A stretch of DNA of 64,000 nucleotides from Seiridium cupressi (Eukaryota > Ascomycota > Sordariomycetes > Amphisphaeriales > Sporocadaceae): the NCBI GenBank assembly GCA_036674765.1, contig JARVKI010000125.1, forward strand, positions 1-64,000, written 5' to 3'. A program made the position numbers and the translations under genes. Under the pieces are notes generated by a model. That model was not told where the DNA came from, did not search any database, and was given only the letters and a program-made list of their open reading frames with translations. This document shows, one piece after another, positions 21,612 through 33,481 of this stretch. Each line of letters starts with the position of its first letter. The stretch's first letter is position 1.

Positions 21612-23708
21612 CTTTTCGATTTTTCTTCAATCAAGTTTCATTCGGATGTTTCGAGATGCTCAGAATTAGTGGTTTGTATGGTTCCGAATGCCGTCGACTA
21701 GAGGACGCGGGGTAGCAGAAGCTCGGGTTGCCCGCTTATCGTGGGTCGTTAGCCGGCACCAGATAAGAGGATGCCGACGGGGCCAAGCCCGCACCCTCCG
21801 ATCATGTCATCGTACGATACGATTATCCCCTGCTGTGTGGGGTATAGTCTTGTCAGCGCTGATCATCTGTGCACGCCAGCGAACGCTTTCATTGGCAGTA
21901 TGGCAATCTACGTTATACCGACGACCTAGAACAACATGGATATCTAACCTGTTGGAAACAAATTAATTGAGATAGAGAGCCTTGAAAGACTGTATTTTAA
22001 GGAGAGGAGCAGAGGGAGAAAAAGAAAAAACGAATTAGGTAGAGCAAGTCAGTTTTGCTTTGTCTTTCTAAAGTCGAAATATAACTGCCTCGAAGTGTCT
22101 GGTACTATCGACTGTCTTTACTAAAGTCCATGCCAAGTTTTCAGTTACTTTTTCTTCTTCTCACATGCACCCACTACAACGCCTTACGAACCACAACCAT
22201 CGTGGCTACACAAGCAGACTGCCGTCAAGTCCATGTCATATCACTGCCACAACACTAGACAGTCATTTCAATGCTCTCTTTCATCAGGCTAGCTGCTGTC
22301 TTGAGATGTCCCACAAACTCCTCTGTCCTCCCATTGCCCTTGATGATAGCAAAGTCTATACTCTGAACGATTAGTTAGACTAGACGTCATGCAATGGAAG
22401 CCGAGCGAGGAAGACTTACCTCTCCTCAAACACACGGACACACGACTGAATCGCGATCCAGAGCATGCGATATTACCCTGATGTCAGTGAACTATGGTCT
22501 GGTCAGTTCATTGAGTCAACGCATCCTGCTCATACAACCCGTGGTCAGTTGATCAGCATGACCACTGCTCTCTCAAGCCTGGATTTGAATAGGCTCCTTG
22601 TCTTTGCAACTCAAATCTTTTGTGTAAAGTAGGTTGCCTAGTAATATGTTCGATGTATCTTTCCAGTTTAGCGCCCCAGAAACGAGAGACTCGCACGCCA
22701 ACTCTAGAGCTGTCATGAATGCAGCCGACGAGCACTTGCAGTGCGCAGATTATGAATTCAAAACAGTAAGTCAACGAATTTCCGCCTCCAGACATCAGAA
22801 ATACTTCACCCGAACCAGTATTCCACCAATGGGCGTGTCTCAACAGGTTGCCCCGCGATAATCCCTAACAGCGAGTTGCATTGATCGCGGTGACGGTCAA
22901 TTGACGGGTTGTGCATACCCGACGCGACCTGAAATCTGCGCTTATTCACGACATACTGAGCAAAATATCACCTTGGCCAGCTTCAATTCACTGCAAGGGC
23001 GCGTTTTGTCAACATTGGCCACTATTATGCACCCGCATTGAGTCACGGGCTTGAACGGCAAGTCTTCCGATGCACCAACATACAGGATCTGCTATCATGC
23101 GAAATTACATTGTGTGAAGCTGTTGGGGGATTGCGATACCTTGAGCACTGCGACGGTTGCTGTGTGGTTACCGTGGCAAACGAAAACGCCTCAGGCCGCC
23201 TGATTCCCAGATACATCATTTCAAATGTCAATTTTGGAACAACAGCTACAAGCTGATCGATCTTGGCGCTCGAGTGCACATTTCTCGCCCATCACATCAG
23301 CGTGTCTAGAACCGGCTCTTCTCGAGCTCTTCAACCGTTTGGACAGCAGGAAGCATGAACCTTCGGAGCAGAGGTAAGTTCACAGCTGGCTAGCGGGTGG
23401 TGCATCACAAGAAACGCGACTGACAATCACCGACAGCCAAGTCGCTCCCATCAATGCGACAGGCAGCTCAATGCCAGACTGGTCCCAACATCCCCAACCT
23501 GCCCCAACTGCAAGGACGTTTCGCTGTCGGCGCGTCACCAAAAATAGTCGTTGGAACGTCAGCACCGGCCTGGGATCGGCAAGTCGATATTGTCTTCCAT
23601 AGGAGTCCGATACGCTACACTGAAGGAACCAGCACGGCGCCCAAAGTTCTGGATGTAGCTCTGGATATTGCACCGCAGGGGGCCGTGACTGGGCGCACAT
23701 TGGACACC
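21612..23708. other. Intergenic, no convincing gene
   Basis: Short frames only, with pyrimidine-rich patches near 22050-22160. It probably contains the divergent promoters of the aldolase-like gene and the gene starting at 23709. Confidence 0.45.
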
Positions 23709-25319
23709 ATGAATAAGACTATAAATCTCGAATCGCATACCTATGCAGCGATTGTTTCAATTCTAAACTATGCCGATAAGATCAAAGACCCGAAGGACAG
23801 CGACTTCCAGAGGGCCATTGACATTCTGTATCGTGCACGAGGAGGTCCAATCGGCAACAACGAGACGTGCGTCCTGTCTCAATTGCCCGTGAGAGTGCGC
23901 CGCAAGATATGGAGTCATGTCATCTCCGAAAACGCCCACGAAGCTCCTACACCAGTCAGACTACAGCTCTTCAAACCGTTCTTTAAAGATGTTTGGAAAG
24001 CGGCTGACTTTCAAAGCACCAAAGAACTGTTCTCTTTGGCGGAGGGAGTGATGTCAACATCCTTCGCCATGCGCACGGAACTACTGGCCCATGTCCTCAC
24101 AACTCATCGTTTTCATCTCGTCTTCTCGCCGTATGTCAAGGAGCGCATCTGCCCGCAGCTATTCGACTGGATCGATCGTTACAGTTACATCATGGAACAC
24201 GTCACAATTGAACTCGACCTCAGCAAGCTTGGCCTTGGACCAACACCAGAAGCCAGCGATCTACTATGGGATAATCGCAACATTATCACTGCCATGAGGC
24301 ACTTTGCCAACACTCAATCGAGCAGCAGAACAGCGAAACTCGAAAGCTTAGTCCTACTAGCACGTCGCTACCATGGGCTGCGACCGAAACGCGAGGATAA
24401 CACGGATGCAGGACTATACTGTCCTCCGTCGGCAGATCTTTCAGCTGCCGCTCCCATCATCAGACTCAAGAACCAAATCAACACACTCCGCATCGCAGGA
24501 TTCAATGCATCTACCACAGAAACCCTCATCACATCACTCTTCCCAGTCATCGACTTCAAAAACAAAGAGATTCTTCAAAACCACTGCTCTCGCGCACTGG
24601 TATCGAAAGTCTGGCCGTTCCTACCCAACCAGCGGTCGATCCATCTCAATGCCAGATTCTCAAAGGCAGCGTTAAGGCCCCAGCGAGCAGTGAGCACGAC
24701 AAGAATACCGGTGAGGAGTGCGAGCCTGGCAAGGAAGCAGGTCGTGAGGGTGAAAGATATGCTAGAAACCTACGATGCCAAGAAGGACAGCACACCGTCC
24801 CTGAGTCTTGGGCCCACGGCGAGGGCACCAGACCTTTCTCGAGAACTCGAAGAGAAATGTCGCGACAGCGGGAGCCCGACCATTCCTCCCATCTTCCAAC
24901 AAGGCTCAGACGAAGACTTGCCTTCTCAAATTCTGATGCCCACAAGCCAAGATGTCATTACTTGTACATCCACTACTCAAGTAACTGAGATGACCCAAGC
25001 GAAAGGAAGTCTAGATACTCCCGAGGAAAGGTCGTTGAAGAAGGATGACTGCCCAAGTCGCTTAAGTACCCTCGCCAACAATGCGCCCAAGCGTGGAAGC
25101 CAAGCCAGTAGCGGGGGCTTACGAAGTAAACGAAGCGTCCGGTGGCACAATGGCACGGCGAGCCAAAGGCTCAGCAAAGACAGTGCTCAAGGTATTGCAA
25201 AGGACATTCCCAGCGTGCCGGTGGGACAGTCAAGTAGGTATGGAGCGGGAGTCTTTAACACACTGAAGAAGATGGCGAGCACCAAGGAATTGCGTAGGAA
25301 AAAGAGCATCGCCAACTAA
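23709..25319 (+). CDS. F-box-like fungal protein of unknown function
   Basis: A single uninterrupted exon encodes about 536 residues. I chose MNKTINLE at 23709, although the frame is open back to 23454, because the upstream part has low similarity to anything. Near residue 60 there is a short F-box-like start (VLSQLPVRVRRKIWSHVI), a pattern common in large fungal families of hypothetical proteins. It is followed by a helical region with LLAHVLTTHRFHLVFSPYV. The last 200 residues are rich in Ser, Thr, Lys and Arg and probably disordered, ending in a basic KKMASTKELRRKKS. I know no function. If the F-box is real, it would act in substrate recognition for ubiquitin ligases. Confidence 0.6.
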   Translation: MNKTINLESHTYAAIVSILNYADKIKDPKDSDFQRAIDILYRARGGPIGNNETCVLSQLPVRVRRKIWSHVISENAHEAPTPVRLQLFKPFFKDVWKAADFQSTKELFSLAEGVMSTSFAMRTELLAHVLTTHRFHLVFSPYVKERICPQLFDWIDRYSYIMEHVTIELDLSKLGLGPTPEASDLLWDNRNIITAMRHFANTQSSSRTAKLESLVLLARRYHGLRPKREDNTDAGLYCPPSADLSAAAPIIRLKNQINTLRIAGFNASTTETLITSLFPVIDFKNKEILQNHCSRALVSKVWPFLPNQRSIHLNARFSKAALRPQRAVSTTRIPVRSASLARKQVVRVKDMLETYDAKKDSTPSLSLGPTARAPDLSRELEEKCRDSGSPTIPPIFQQGSDEDLPSQILMPTSQDVITCTSTTQVTEMTQAKGSLDTPEERSLKKDDCPSRLSTLANNAPKRGSQASSGGLRSKRSVRWHNGTASQRLSKDSAQGIAKDIPSVPVGQSSRYGAGVFNTLKKMASTKELRRKKSIAN

Positions 25320-25708
25320 CTGCGAGGCGGCTCACGTCCTAAGGCTAAGGGATGCATTAAAGAGTTTGGCGAAGTTGGGGTGAATAAACGTGCCAAGTGG
25401 GAAGAGCCCACCATTCGCTCGTAGATTTGCCAGATTGCCACGCTTTTAGACAATAATAGGTGTTATAACTCAAGCTGGTATCAATATCGACTATTGCTGC
25501 CTAAATGATGTGTCTTGGAACTCTTCTGCACATGGTTAATGTCTATGAAGATCTGCCAAGACTGCTGAAAGTTGACCAAACCTGAGCCAGCCAGAAGGCG
25601 AACAACTGGTGTATTAGTTCCAAGTATCTGTCTCTGGGCTGCGCTGACGATCAATGCAATGGGGACCAAGCAAAGCCACCAAGCAAAGTCATGAAGCAGA
25701 GGTCACGC

Positions 25709-25843
25709 TGATGGGCACGCAATATGGGAAGAAAGTGAGTGTATTGTGTGATGATCTAGAAGGGAGGAGGAGAGGAGCTCCAGCCCCCAGCCGGATGGGC
25801 TAACTAACTAGGGAACACATAGACCACCTGGTGTGTGGGTTCT
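25709..25843 (+). repeat. Hairpin repeat family 1, copy B
   Basis: It begins CTGATGGGCACGCAATA, identical to the complement of copy D at 60.7 kb. It continues with GTGTATTGTGTG, then GGAGCTCCAGCCCCCAGCCG, then CTAACTAACTA, and ends in an imperfect inverted repeat at 25814-25841 (arms AACACAT and GTGTGGGTT). It has no coding potential. About 135 nt, with a terminal hairpin, it is best described as a MITE-like or foldback element. Confidence 0.7.
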
Positions 25844-26821
25844 ATCACACGCCATATCCCACCATAAGCACCATGAATTACTATTCCAACTTGGGCGGCG
25901 TATCTGCATGGTTCTTCTTTGACCTAGGATGCCGGCAATCTCAACCGTGGACTGTCCACCGCAACGCATGGTACTTTCGAAAGCCCCCCGCCACAACACC
26001 CGCAGTCCATTGGACCCTTCCGCAGGCATGCTGGCATAATTACAGATGGCTGCTGGAGTCCCTAAAGGTTTAGCCGAGCATCGCTGTTCAATCCTACGAT
26101 GACTGACGTCTTGAGTCTTCAGCTACTTCTTGGAAGGGTGAATGGAGGGGTTTGAAAAGCAGTGCGACTTCTAGGTTGATATCAGAAGATTGTCTATACT
26201 AACACAGTGGCCTTCATGCAGGGGAGTTGACGGACCGTGTTGGAGGGGATAGTGGGTAATGCCTCACGGATTCGTCCTGACTTTTTTCCTCAACTGGTAT
26301 TTCTAGTCGAATATGATGACCTGCAGTGCGTTTTCGCTTGCTGACTGGCTTGTGTGTGCGTTGGTAGGTACGGATATTGCTCTCCCATTGACCTGAATAT
26401 GCTAACGTCTCCTCGACGAAGTTGCTCTGAGGAAGAAGATCTCACCAGAGAAGGTTTGTTACCATACGTCCGGTACCGCTTTGCATCGGTGTGTGGAACT
26501 AACTGTGTTTTAAGATGGCAGCATCCTGCTGGCTTTATACATCTTCTGTGTGGGTGAGTCTTCCATGCCCGATATCCCCACAGCACAATGCCCATCCAGC
26601 ATCTGACCCAAACTTCTTCTGCACTGTTGGTTAACCAAGCCTAAGATATTCAGAATCTTCGCCGTGTGACGCATCGAGTGTGTGTACAATTCGATCTTCC
26701 AGGAATGGGGCAGTTTCACTAATGTAGTAGCAAAAACGAGCAAGTTAGCAATGGGAGAACGTTGACGTCGGTAAGTCCTGTCCACATAATATATTGGGAC
26801 GTAAATCTTAACATTCTTTTC

Positions 26822-26900
26822 AGAGTGAGAGGGTTAGAGGTGAGAAGGTTAGGGGTGAGAAGGTTAGGGGTGAGAAGATTAGCAGTGAGAAGATTCGGTA
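26822..26900 (+). repeat. 15-nt tandem repeat
   Basis: The unit AGGTTAGGGGTGAGA recurs about five times with drift at both ends. Each unit contains TTAGGG, the common fungal telomere hexamer, but the 15-nt spacing shows this is an ordinary minisatellite and not telomeric DNA. Confidence 0.85.
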
Positions 26901-27114
26901 AGTTGGAGCGGGTGGAATATAGTCATCATTCGATCTTACGCAGACTGAAACCCACCTCACTCTTAGGACAGAGGGAGGGCTCTCCCGACGTGCGCAAGTT
27001 GTCAGTATGCTCTTGATATACACACTTGAGACTATTATGGCTTACTAACCACTACTCAGACTGTAGACGCTCCCACACATCTTTTTGAGGATCTTATTAT
27101 TGAGGACTTTTATC

Positions 27115-27254
27115 TTGTGGAATATCGGTTTTTGTGGTATAAGCTGGTGGCACTTTTCTCTCTATAAGGAAACCTATGGTTTTCTAAAGTGGTTTTTCTC
27201 ATACGGCAAATGAGGATATATTGAGGCCTATTTTTAGTACGCTAGAATAGACGA
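27115..27254 (+). repeat. Dispersed repeat, family 3, copy 1
   Basis: It aligns with 57605-57745 in the same orientation. The last 32 nt are nearly identical, including TAGTACGCTAGAATAGACGA in both. Further upstream this copy has T or A at many places where the other has C or G, as expected if this copy suffered RIP. Confidence 0.65.
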
Positions 27255-27572
27255 GAACGAAGAGAATAAATAAATAAATAAAAAAACGAAGGGGAGGGGG
27301 GCTGCTATTGTGAGTTGCCCAAATATTCCTCACTCCTCACTCTCATCTGCAATGTCTAGCTGCTTCAGAAGCTCAAGCCAGTCTGGAAGCGGGGGAGCAC
27401 TTGCATAATGAGTCTTAGGCCTGTTATACCGCTCGTTGTCCCACTGAGTATAAGAAAAGTCGCTGCATTTGAGGATGGTTTCCTCAACCTCAAGTTCCCC
27501 GAACCCGCATGTTTCGAAATTGCAGGTGATATTCGACGATCTGTTTGCAATATCCTGAATAGCTTGTGGATA

Positions 27573-28854
27573 TCAATTGAAGGGAGGTCTTCGAGGCTCT
27601 TCCGCCCAACTGGGGCTGGGTGTGAGCCCTCGCACGATGCATTCTTGCTGTGCGACTTGCATGACAGCATCTCTGACTAGTATGTCTCGGAATATCTCCG
27701 CCGATAACTCTGGCAAGGGATTGCCGTCAAAGACCATCGAGAAGTTCGGTGAAAGCGCCAGAGATTCTTCTATCCATTCCCACACTGCGGGGGCAATATG
27801 ATGGGCAGGTGAACCCGCATGCCAGGGCGGGCTTCCGTCGAGTGCATGTTCTAGTCTATCAGCTGGAGTGGATAGAAGACGGTCGTCAGAAACAAGGACG
27901 TTGGTCCATAGTCTAACACGGCGCTGAATGCGAAGGTGTGGGTTTTCTTCGCAGAACGGAATAAGTCCTTTTCCCTGTAGTGTTGGCTCGAGAGGCGAGG
28001 GTCGGTCCTCGTCCAAAACAAGTTTCCGCATATGCACAAGTAATTCTGGCTTCGATTTCAAGAAAAAGAAGGCTGCGGCGGCTGCGGAGTAGTTGTATCT
28101 TGAGCGATCACCCGGATACAAATGATAGAATTCCCAGCCGTTCGATGGTGGGACAATCTCGTCATACCACACTATGGGTAATGACGCGCAGCACTCATCC
28201 TTGAGAGTAGAACACAGGGCATCTGCCATGTAATCTAACTCTGGCTCAGAAGGAATCCCCCACGGCTTGCAGCCAATATCTAGCTCCGAAATTTTCGGGT
28301 CCATACATTGTCGTCGGAGAAGCTGCACTGTGTAATGAAGAGCTTCGTAATACAGCGACGGGATGAGACCGGACATCTTTCGAATGCCGTAGGTCCAATA
28401 ATCATTGTCATAGTCATCCTCTTCCATTGCCATGAGCTTGTCCAGAGTCGGTAAAAACATTGGAAACCGAGCAGCTACGGCTTGTCTCATATGACTGGTG
28501 ATGGATTTTCGCAGCCTCCAGAGCGCAGCTGTTGCCGTTGAGTTGACAGAGTACACCATGCTAGCATAGCGGCTTGCATCATGTCGTCTGACCCCGACTG
28601 TCGTTGAGAAGGTGATGACATTGTGAGTCAACGCCAGGCCTTTGATTTCTGCGGCGATAAGACTGCATGTCAGGGCCAGGTTTGGCAGGCTCCAACTTCC
28701 CGGTCTTGAAATTGAAGTAGTAGCCGCCATCGATAGTGAGGTAATCCTCGTAGATAAAGTCGCGCAGTTCCCGAGGGATATCGAGAAAAGAGAGTGGAGG
28801 CATTATGTTCGCTGGGGGTGGCAGGGGGTGATGAGGGTCGTAGGTTGGTGGCAT
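27573..28854 (-). pseudogene. F-box-like protein gene with a frameshift
   Basis: The N-terminal frame (ATG at 28854 or 28803) encodes MPPLSFLDIPRELRDFIYE, the usual beginning of fungal F-box-like hypothetical proteins, and a strand-rich GGYYFNFKTGKLE. From about 28690 the protein continues in a different frame as LPNLALTCSLIAAEIKGLAL, which in relatives follows directly. It then runs 350 codons to the stop at 27573. No splice sites bridge the shift, and restoring it takes a single base. So this is either a recently disabled gene or a one-base sequence error. The downstream part is well preserved, with no further stop, which favours a recent or artificial lesion. Function is unknown. Confidence 0.6.
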
Positions 28855-31193
28855 CGAAAGTGGTCGGTGGTGAGCCTGCAACAGTCTCAGAGTGTCGCGC
28901 GGGGGGATCGATTGATTGGCGTTGGTGCAAGACGGGACATGCGAAAGGCGAAATAATGCAAAAATGTTTGCGATAGACGGACACGGTTCTATCTATATAT
29001 ATGTACGCTGTACGTATTTCGGAGAAAGATTATATGTACTCTGTAGTAAAACGAACTCAAATCGAGGGCCTCACCGGATGTGTCATCGGTCTCAGTCCTA
29101 GGGCCAGTGAGAAGATTTTTGACCTAACAGATTGTTTGAATGAATCCTAGCGCAAGTTAGTTAGATGCTCGCTGTGTTGAGGTGGAACGGAGGTAGCAAG
29201 TCTATAATGGCTGAGGAGCCCGATAATCCAGGTAGCGAAAGCCCTTATTTCGACACACTGAGGCAGTTCCGCGCACAGACAAATCAGCAAATGGAACACA
29301 CTGCAGAGTCAAGCACGAGATGCCCCAAATGCGGTATATGGTATGCGCGGTTTGCACGTTGAATGTAGTCGTAATATGCGATAGTCAAGCCAGTTGTAGA
29401 TGCCAATAATGCCAGTGCATCAACACTGCCTGGACGGTTCTGGTGGACATGCCCCTCAGGAGCGACGGTTTCACTGGTGCAGGGTTCATTAGGTCATGTT
29501 TGCAGGGCCTGTGTCAGGCCGTGATGGACGGCAATATGGGGAGAAATCCGTATATTGAGGTCCTCCGTGAGGATGATGATGAAGGGAGAAGGAAGCTCCC
29601 CTCTGCTGCCGTGAAGGCCTAAGACTAAGAACCCCACTGATCCACCCCACGTGGTCTGTGCGTTCATCAGGCCGAATCGCAGTGAGCGCGCGAAATCTCA
29701 GGTCGCACACGCTGCTTTTAACTGCATGTGATTCCGTCAAGCTCTTGTGTAATTCGGTACACGACTTCGCAAATGTTGTTGTTCAAAGCCTACCATGTTC
29801 AATCAAGGCAAACGTTGTCACGCCGTGTTGGCACGCTGAGGTGTACCCAGGCTGCGGGTGCATTCTCGGTCGGTCGCGTCGGGCTACTCGTTCTCGCCGT
29901 CGCATCCAGGATCGTCGTCCGCCAAACTTAGAACGAACTCTGAAAGCGGTACAGTATTCGCTCGCTTTCAATCACAAGTGGGCGCCAATATCGATTTCGG
30001 CTGATAGTGTCCTGTAATGCGACGCTGTCTTTCCCGGCTTTTCAACTCTCAATTGACCCCTAACCACTGCCTTAATTGACCCTTGGTGAATGGGCGGTTC
30101 CAAGGCCAGCTGAAACTCTAATGCATCCCTACAATGTATGTACCTGGCACTGCCACCGGAACGTTCCCCCTCCAACATGCCGACAGAAGGGAGTTAATTT
30201 GGCGCACCCGCGTTCATTCCCCGCTGCGACACCAACCATACCCCACCCTACTTGTTCAATAAGGCGTTTCTGAGGCCTGTTGCGGTAGACTACGCCGTAG
30301 AGGTCCCTCGAGTACTCGGGACCCGGGCAGGATGTACGAGTACACAACTCACGAACAGCACGTCGGGCAGTGAGAGCCAAACCTAATTCGTCCGCAACAC
30401 GCATGCATCCTCCATTTGTCGGGAGAGGAGACGGACCACACTCCAGGGATGCTACGCTAACCAGGAAGTTTTCCGTTCTCGTCCCAGGCGATATTCCGTT
30501 GCAACTGTGTGGCTCTTGGTCGCGCAGCACGCCGCCCACCAGCCCGCAATCCGCCTGGTCTAGGCCGTCTTGGAGATAGCCCTACAGGCTACGGTGAGCG
30601 CCCACGACGTCCCTCGCAACGCATCGATCTGGGAGAGCGACACGCGCCTGGCGCCCACGTGTGCCGGCGTGGGAATAATCGGAAATGCGCTGCAGCTGCA
30701 AACAAGCTTCCGCTAGAACCACATCTACACCCCATCCGGCATGGCTGATAGCTAAAGTGGATCGATTTCGTCAATTCCCGTCCAGATTTTCCCTCCTTTC
30801 CCCTTCCCCCGACCAGCAGACACAGACGAGAACCGCGTCTCAATGCAGCAATGCAGCGAAATGCCTCGAGCAGGGCAGTCGAGCCCACGGCTGCTAAGCT
30901 CATCTTTCTCCCCTGCATGGCCCACCGAGGTCATATACCCGCGGTACCCCATCAGCGGTGCCCCATCGCGGCATCTTGGCTGGCGTCTATGCCATCGCTA
31001 AAAGACGCTCTGGGGAAGTGGACATGGAACTCTCCTCCCTGAGCCACCTTGCACCGGACCTCTTTTCAACTTTGCAAACGAATACCCCAGGATCTTAAGT
31101 TCCGGTCGTCAGTGACCACCGCAGAACTGTATTCCGCAGCATTCGTCACTCCGGTCTGCCGACTGTTACAAGACCGATCTGCCAGGAGGTGGA
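28855..31193. other. Intergenic, no convincing gene
   Basis: It includes hairpin repeat copy C (29521-29669) and a GC-rich 1.5-kb stretch upstream of the DHA1 transporter, with only overlapping short frames. Confidence 0.5.
29521..29669 (+). repeat. Hairpin repeat family 1, copy C
   Basis: It shares the family layout: GTGATGG, then GCAATATGGGGAGAAA, then GGGAGAAGGAAGCTCCC, then GCCGTGAAGGCCTAAGACTAA, ending in an inverted repeat with arms GAACCCCAC and GTGCGTTC. The hairpin centre (CACGTGGTCTGT) is in the opposite orientation, relative to the body, from that of copies B and D. Confidence 0.65.
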
Positions 31194-33191
31194 ATGGAGC
31201 CTCTTGACGCCGGCCGTGAGTCGCCATCTCGCTTCAGAAATTCAGGCCGCGCTGTGCTCGTGGGCATAGAGAGTGCTCAACCAGACAGCCAGATATGGAA
31301 GTCCTCAGATGAGGATGTGTCGTCGTCAGCCCATGGACCTGATCCCGAGGCCCGGGACCAATTCGCTGAGAAAACACGCGCGACCATTGCGGACGCGACC
31401 ATGCCTATCACCGACCTCTACTTGACGTTTGACACGGCACTTCCCGTTCCAAATTCTACATCCACAACTCCGAGGGATGCACTGCCACCATGCCCAGACC
31501 TCGCCCGCTACGGGAACCCTACGAAGCTACCGAAAACGAAGAAGAACATCATGCTTCTCCTGTCATGCATCGCTACTTGCTTGACAGCCTACACCGCTGG
31601 CGCCTACTCTCCCCCCGCAGGACTCATGGCTACCGAGTTCGGTGCATCCCGCACAGCAGTCCTGGTTGGAGTGACCTTGTTCACGGTCGGCTTTGGGATC
31701 GCACCCATGATCCTGGCTCCGTTCTCGGAGGTCAATGGGCGCTATCCCGTCTTCGTGGTGTCAGGGATCGTCTTTGTGGTATTCCAGGCTGTGTGCGGCG
31801 TCGTCACAAGCCTCGGAGGCATGTTGGTGGCTCGGTTCTTCTGCGGAGTAGGCGGCAGCGTCTTCAGTACCATGGTCGGCGGCGTGATCGCTGATCTTTG
31901 GGAGAAGGAAGAACGCAATACACCCATGGCTCTTTACAGCGGCGCTGTTCTCATCGGCACTGGACTGGGCCCACTGGATGCAAGTTTAATGGTCCATCGC
32001 TGGGGCGGGGATGGAATCGCTGGGCCGGGAGCCATGTGGAGATGGATCTTCTGGCACCAGGTCATCGCCGATGCTGCACTGGTCATAGCGCTGACAGTGT
32101 TTTTCAACGAGAGCAGAGGGAGTGTTCTGCTAGGCAGGCAAGCGAAAAGCTTGAATAAATGGTACGAGGCCTTGGAAGAGCTTGGTGTCTTCGGGGTCTG
32201 GATTAAGGATCCATCCCACGTCGGGTTCGCAACAGTTGGCCCACAGTCTTCAACCAACGATGACGAGGAGAAGTCCACTACAATTACGACGCCAACTACG
32301 AAGCAGCAAATGATATCCAAGGGGTTCAGGCTCGAACGTGTCAGATGGATAGTAAAGGAGGATGAACAGAGAGCCTCTTTGTTCACCATGATCACAGTGT
32401 CGTTGTTTCGGCCGTTCCATTTGCTCTTTACCGAACCTGCTGTCTTCTTCTTCTCCTTATGGGTATCATTCGCTTGGGCAGTCCTGTATCTGACATTCGG
32501 TGCCATTCCGCTCGTCTTCTCACGACAGCACGGCTTCAATCTGGAACAGTCAGGCTACGTGTTCATCGCTATGATCGTTGGCTCCCTGGCCGCAACAGCC
32601 ATGGGCGTTTACCAGGAAGCCCTTCTCAAGTACCCAAAGTGGCAACGCAAAGCTGCGACAGAAGGGGATTTGCGGCAGTCCGGATTCTGGCCTTTCATGC
32701 GTCGGCGTTTCCCAGTCGAGGTACCCGAATCCCGGCTTTACTTCACCTGCATCTCGAGCATCCTCCTACCTCTGGGTCTGTACATGTTTGGGTTTTTATC
32801 CAAGCCTTCGATCCACTGGATCGTGCCCACCATTGCCATTGCCTTTGCTACGATGGGGATCTACAGCATCTACCTTGCAACATTTAACGTACTATCAGAT
32901 AGCTACGGACAGTATACCTCATCTGCGCTTGCAGCACAGTCGTTCTGTCGGAACATGCTGGGCGGTGCCTTTCCGTTGGTCGTGGGTCCTCTGTTTACCC
33001 ATCTAGGCGAGGGCAGGGCGGGTGGCTTGCTGGGTGCCATTGCAACCGCACTCACTATTGTGCCCTGGGTACTGGCTATATATGGGGAGAAAATTCGGAG
33101 GCGAAGCAAGTTTGCGGTGGTAAGTCAAGTCACCCTCGTACGTCCAACTTGAGCACTGACCATGTGACAGGCTTTGGAGCGTGAATTATGA
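31194..33191 (+). CDS. MFS multidrug/polyamine-type transporter (DHA1)
   Basis: The product is a 12-helix drug:proton antiporter-like carrier of about 648 residues with a long cytoplasmic N-terminus (about 110 residues). Helix 1 starts after KTKKNIMLLLSCIATCLTAY. Family landmarks are GVTLFTVGFGIAPMILAPFSE, GRYPVFVVSGIVFVVFQ and RFFCGVGGSVFSTMVGGVIAD, the usual region for motif C and helix 4-5 residues. A long cytoplasmic loop separates the halves. One late intron is likely at 33120-33170 (GTAAGT, acceptor GACAG), giving the C-terminus KFAVALEREL. Without it the frame ends at 33152 with a different tail. This family exports fungicides, mycotoxins and polyamines. Substrate is not evident. No cluster partner is adjacent, except the esterase transcribed towards it. 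Confidence 0.85.
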
Positions 33192-33481
33192 TGGCAGGTC
33201 TCAGATACAGTTTGACTGTCCAAGCATCATCACGTAGCTGGCCTACGCCAAAGATCTATAATTGCGATCAGCCCATAGAAGTATGACTACATGTAACAGC
33301 GCCCACCAAAGTCGGGCAGTAATCACAAGACACTCACAATGCTACAGAAGATGCCTCTCAAAACGGGAAGGTCACTGCATACGACCACGTGCACCACGAT
33401 GGAAGGTAATGCAACTTGCAACGGTGGTCTGGCCATAGTTTAGACCAAGTTATTTGGAGAACTGATGCTGGAAATTAGACA

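Larger units (their letters stand above)
25320..27572. other. Intergenic, repeat-bearing
   Basis: No convincing gene. It contains hairpin repeat copy B (25709-25843), a 15-nt tandem repeat (26822-26900) and one copy of the third dispersed repeat (27115-27254). Confidence 0.55.

Noticed and set aside
26822..26900. Interstitial telomere sequence
   Set aside because: TTAGGG appears only once per 15-nt unit. True telomere repeats would be contiguous hexamers.
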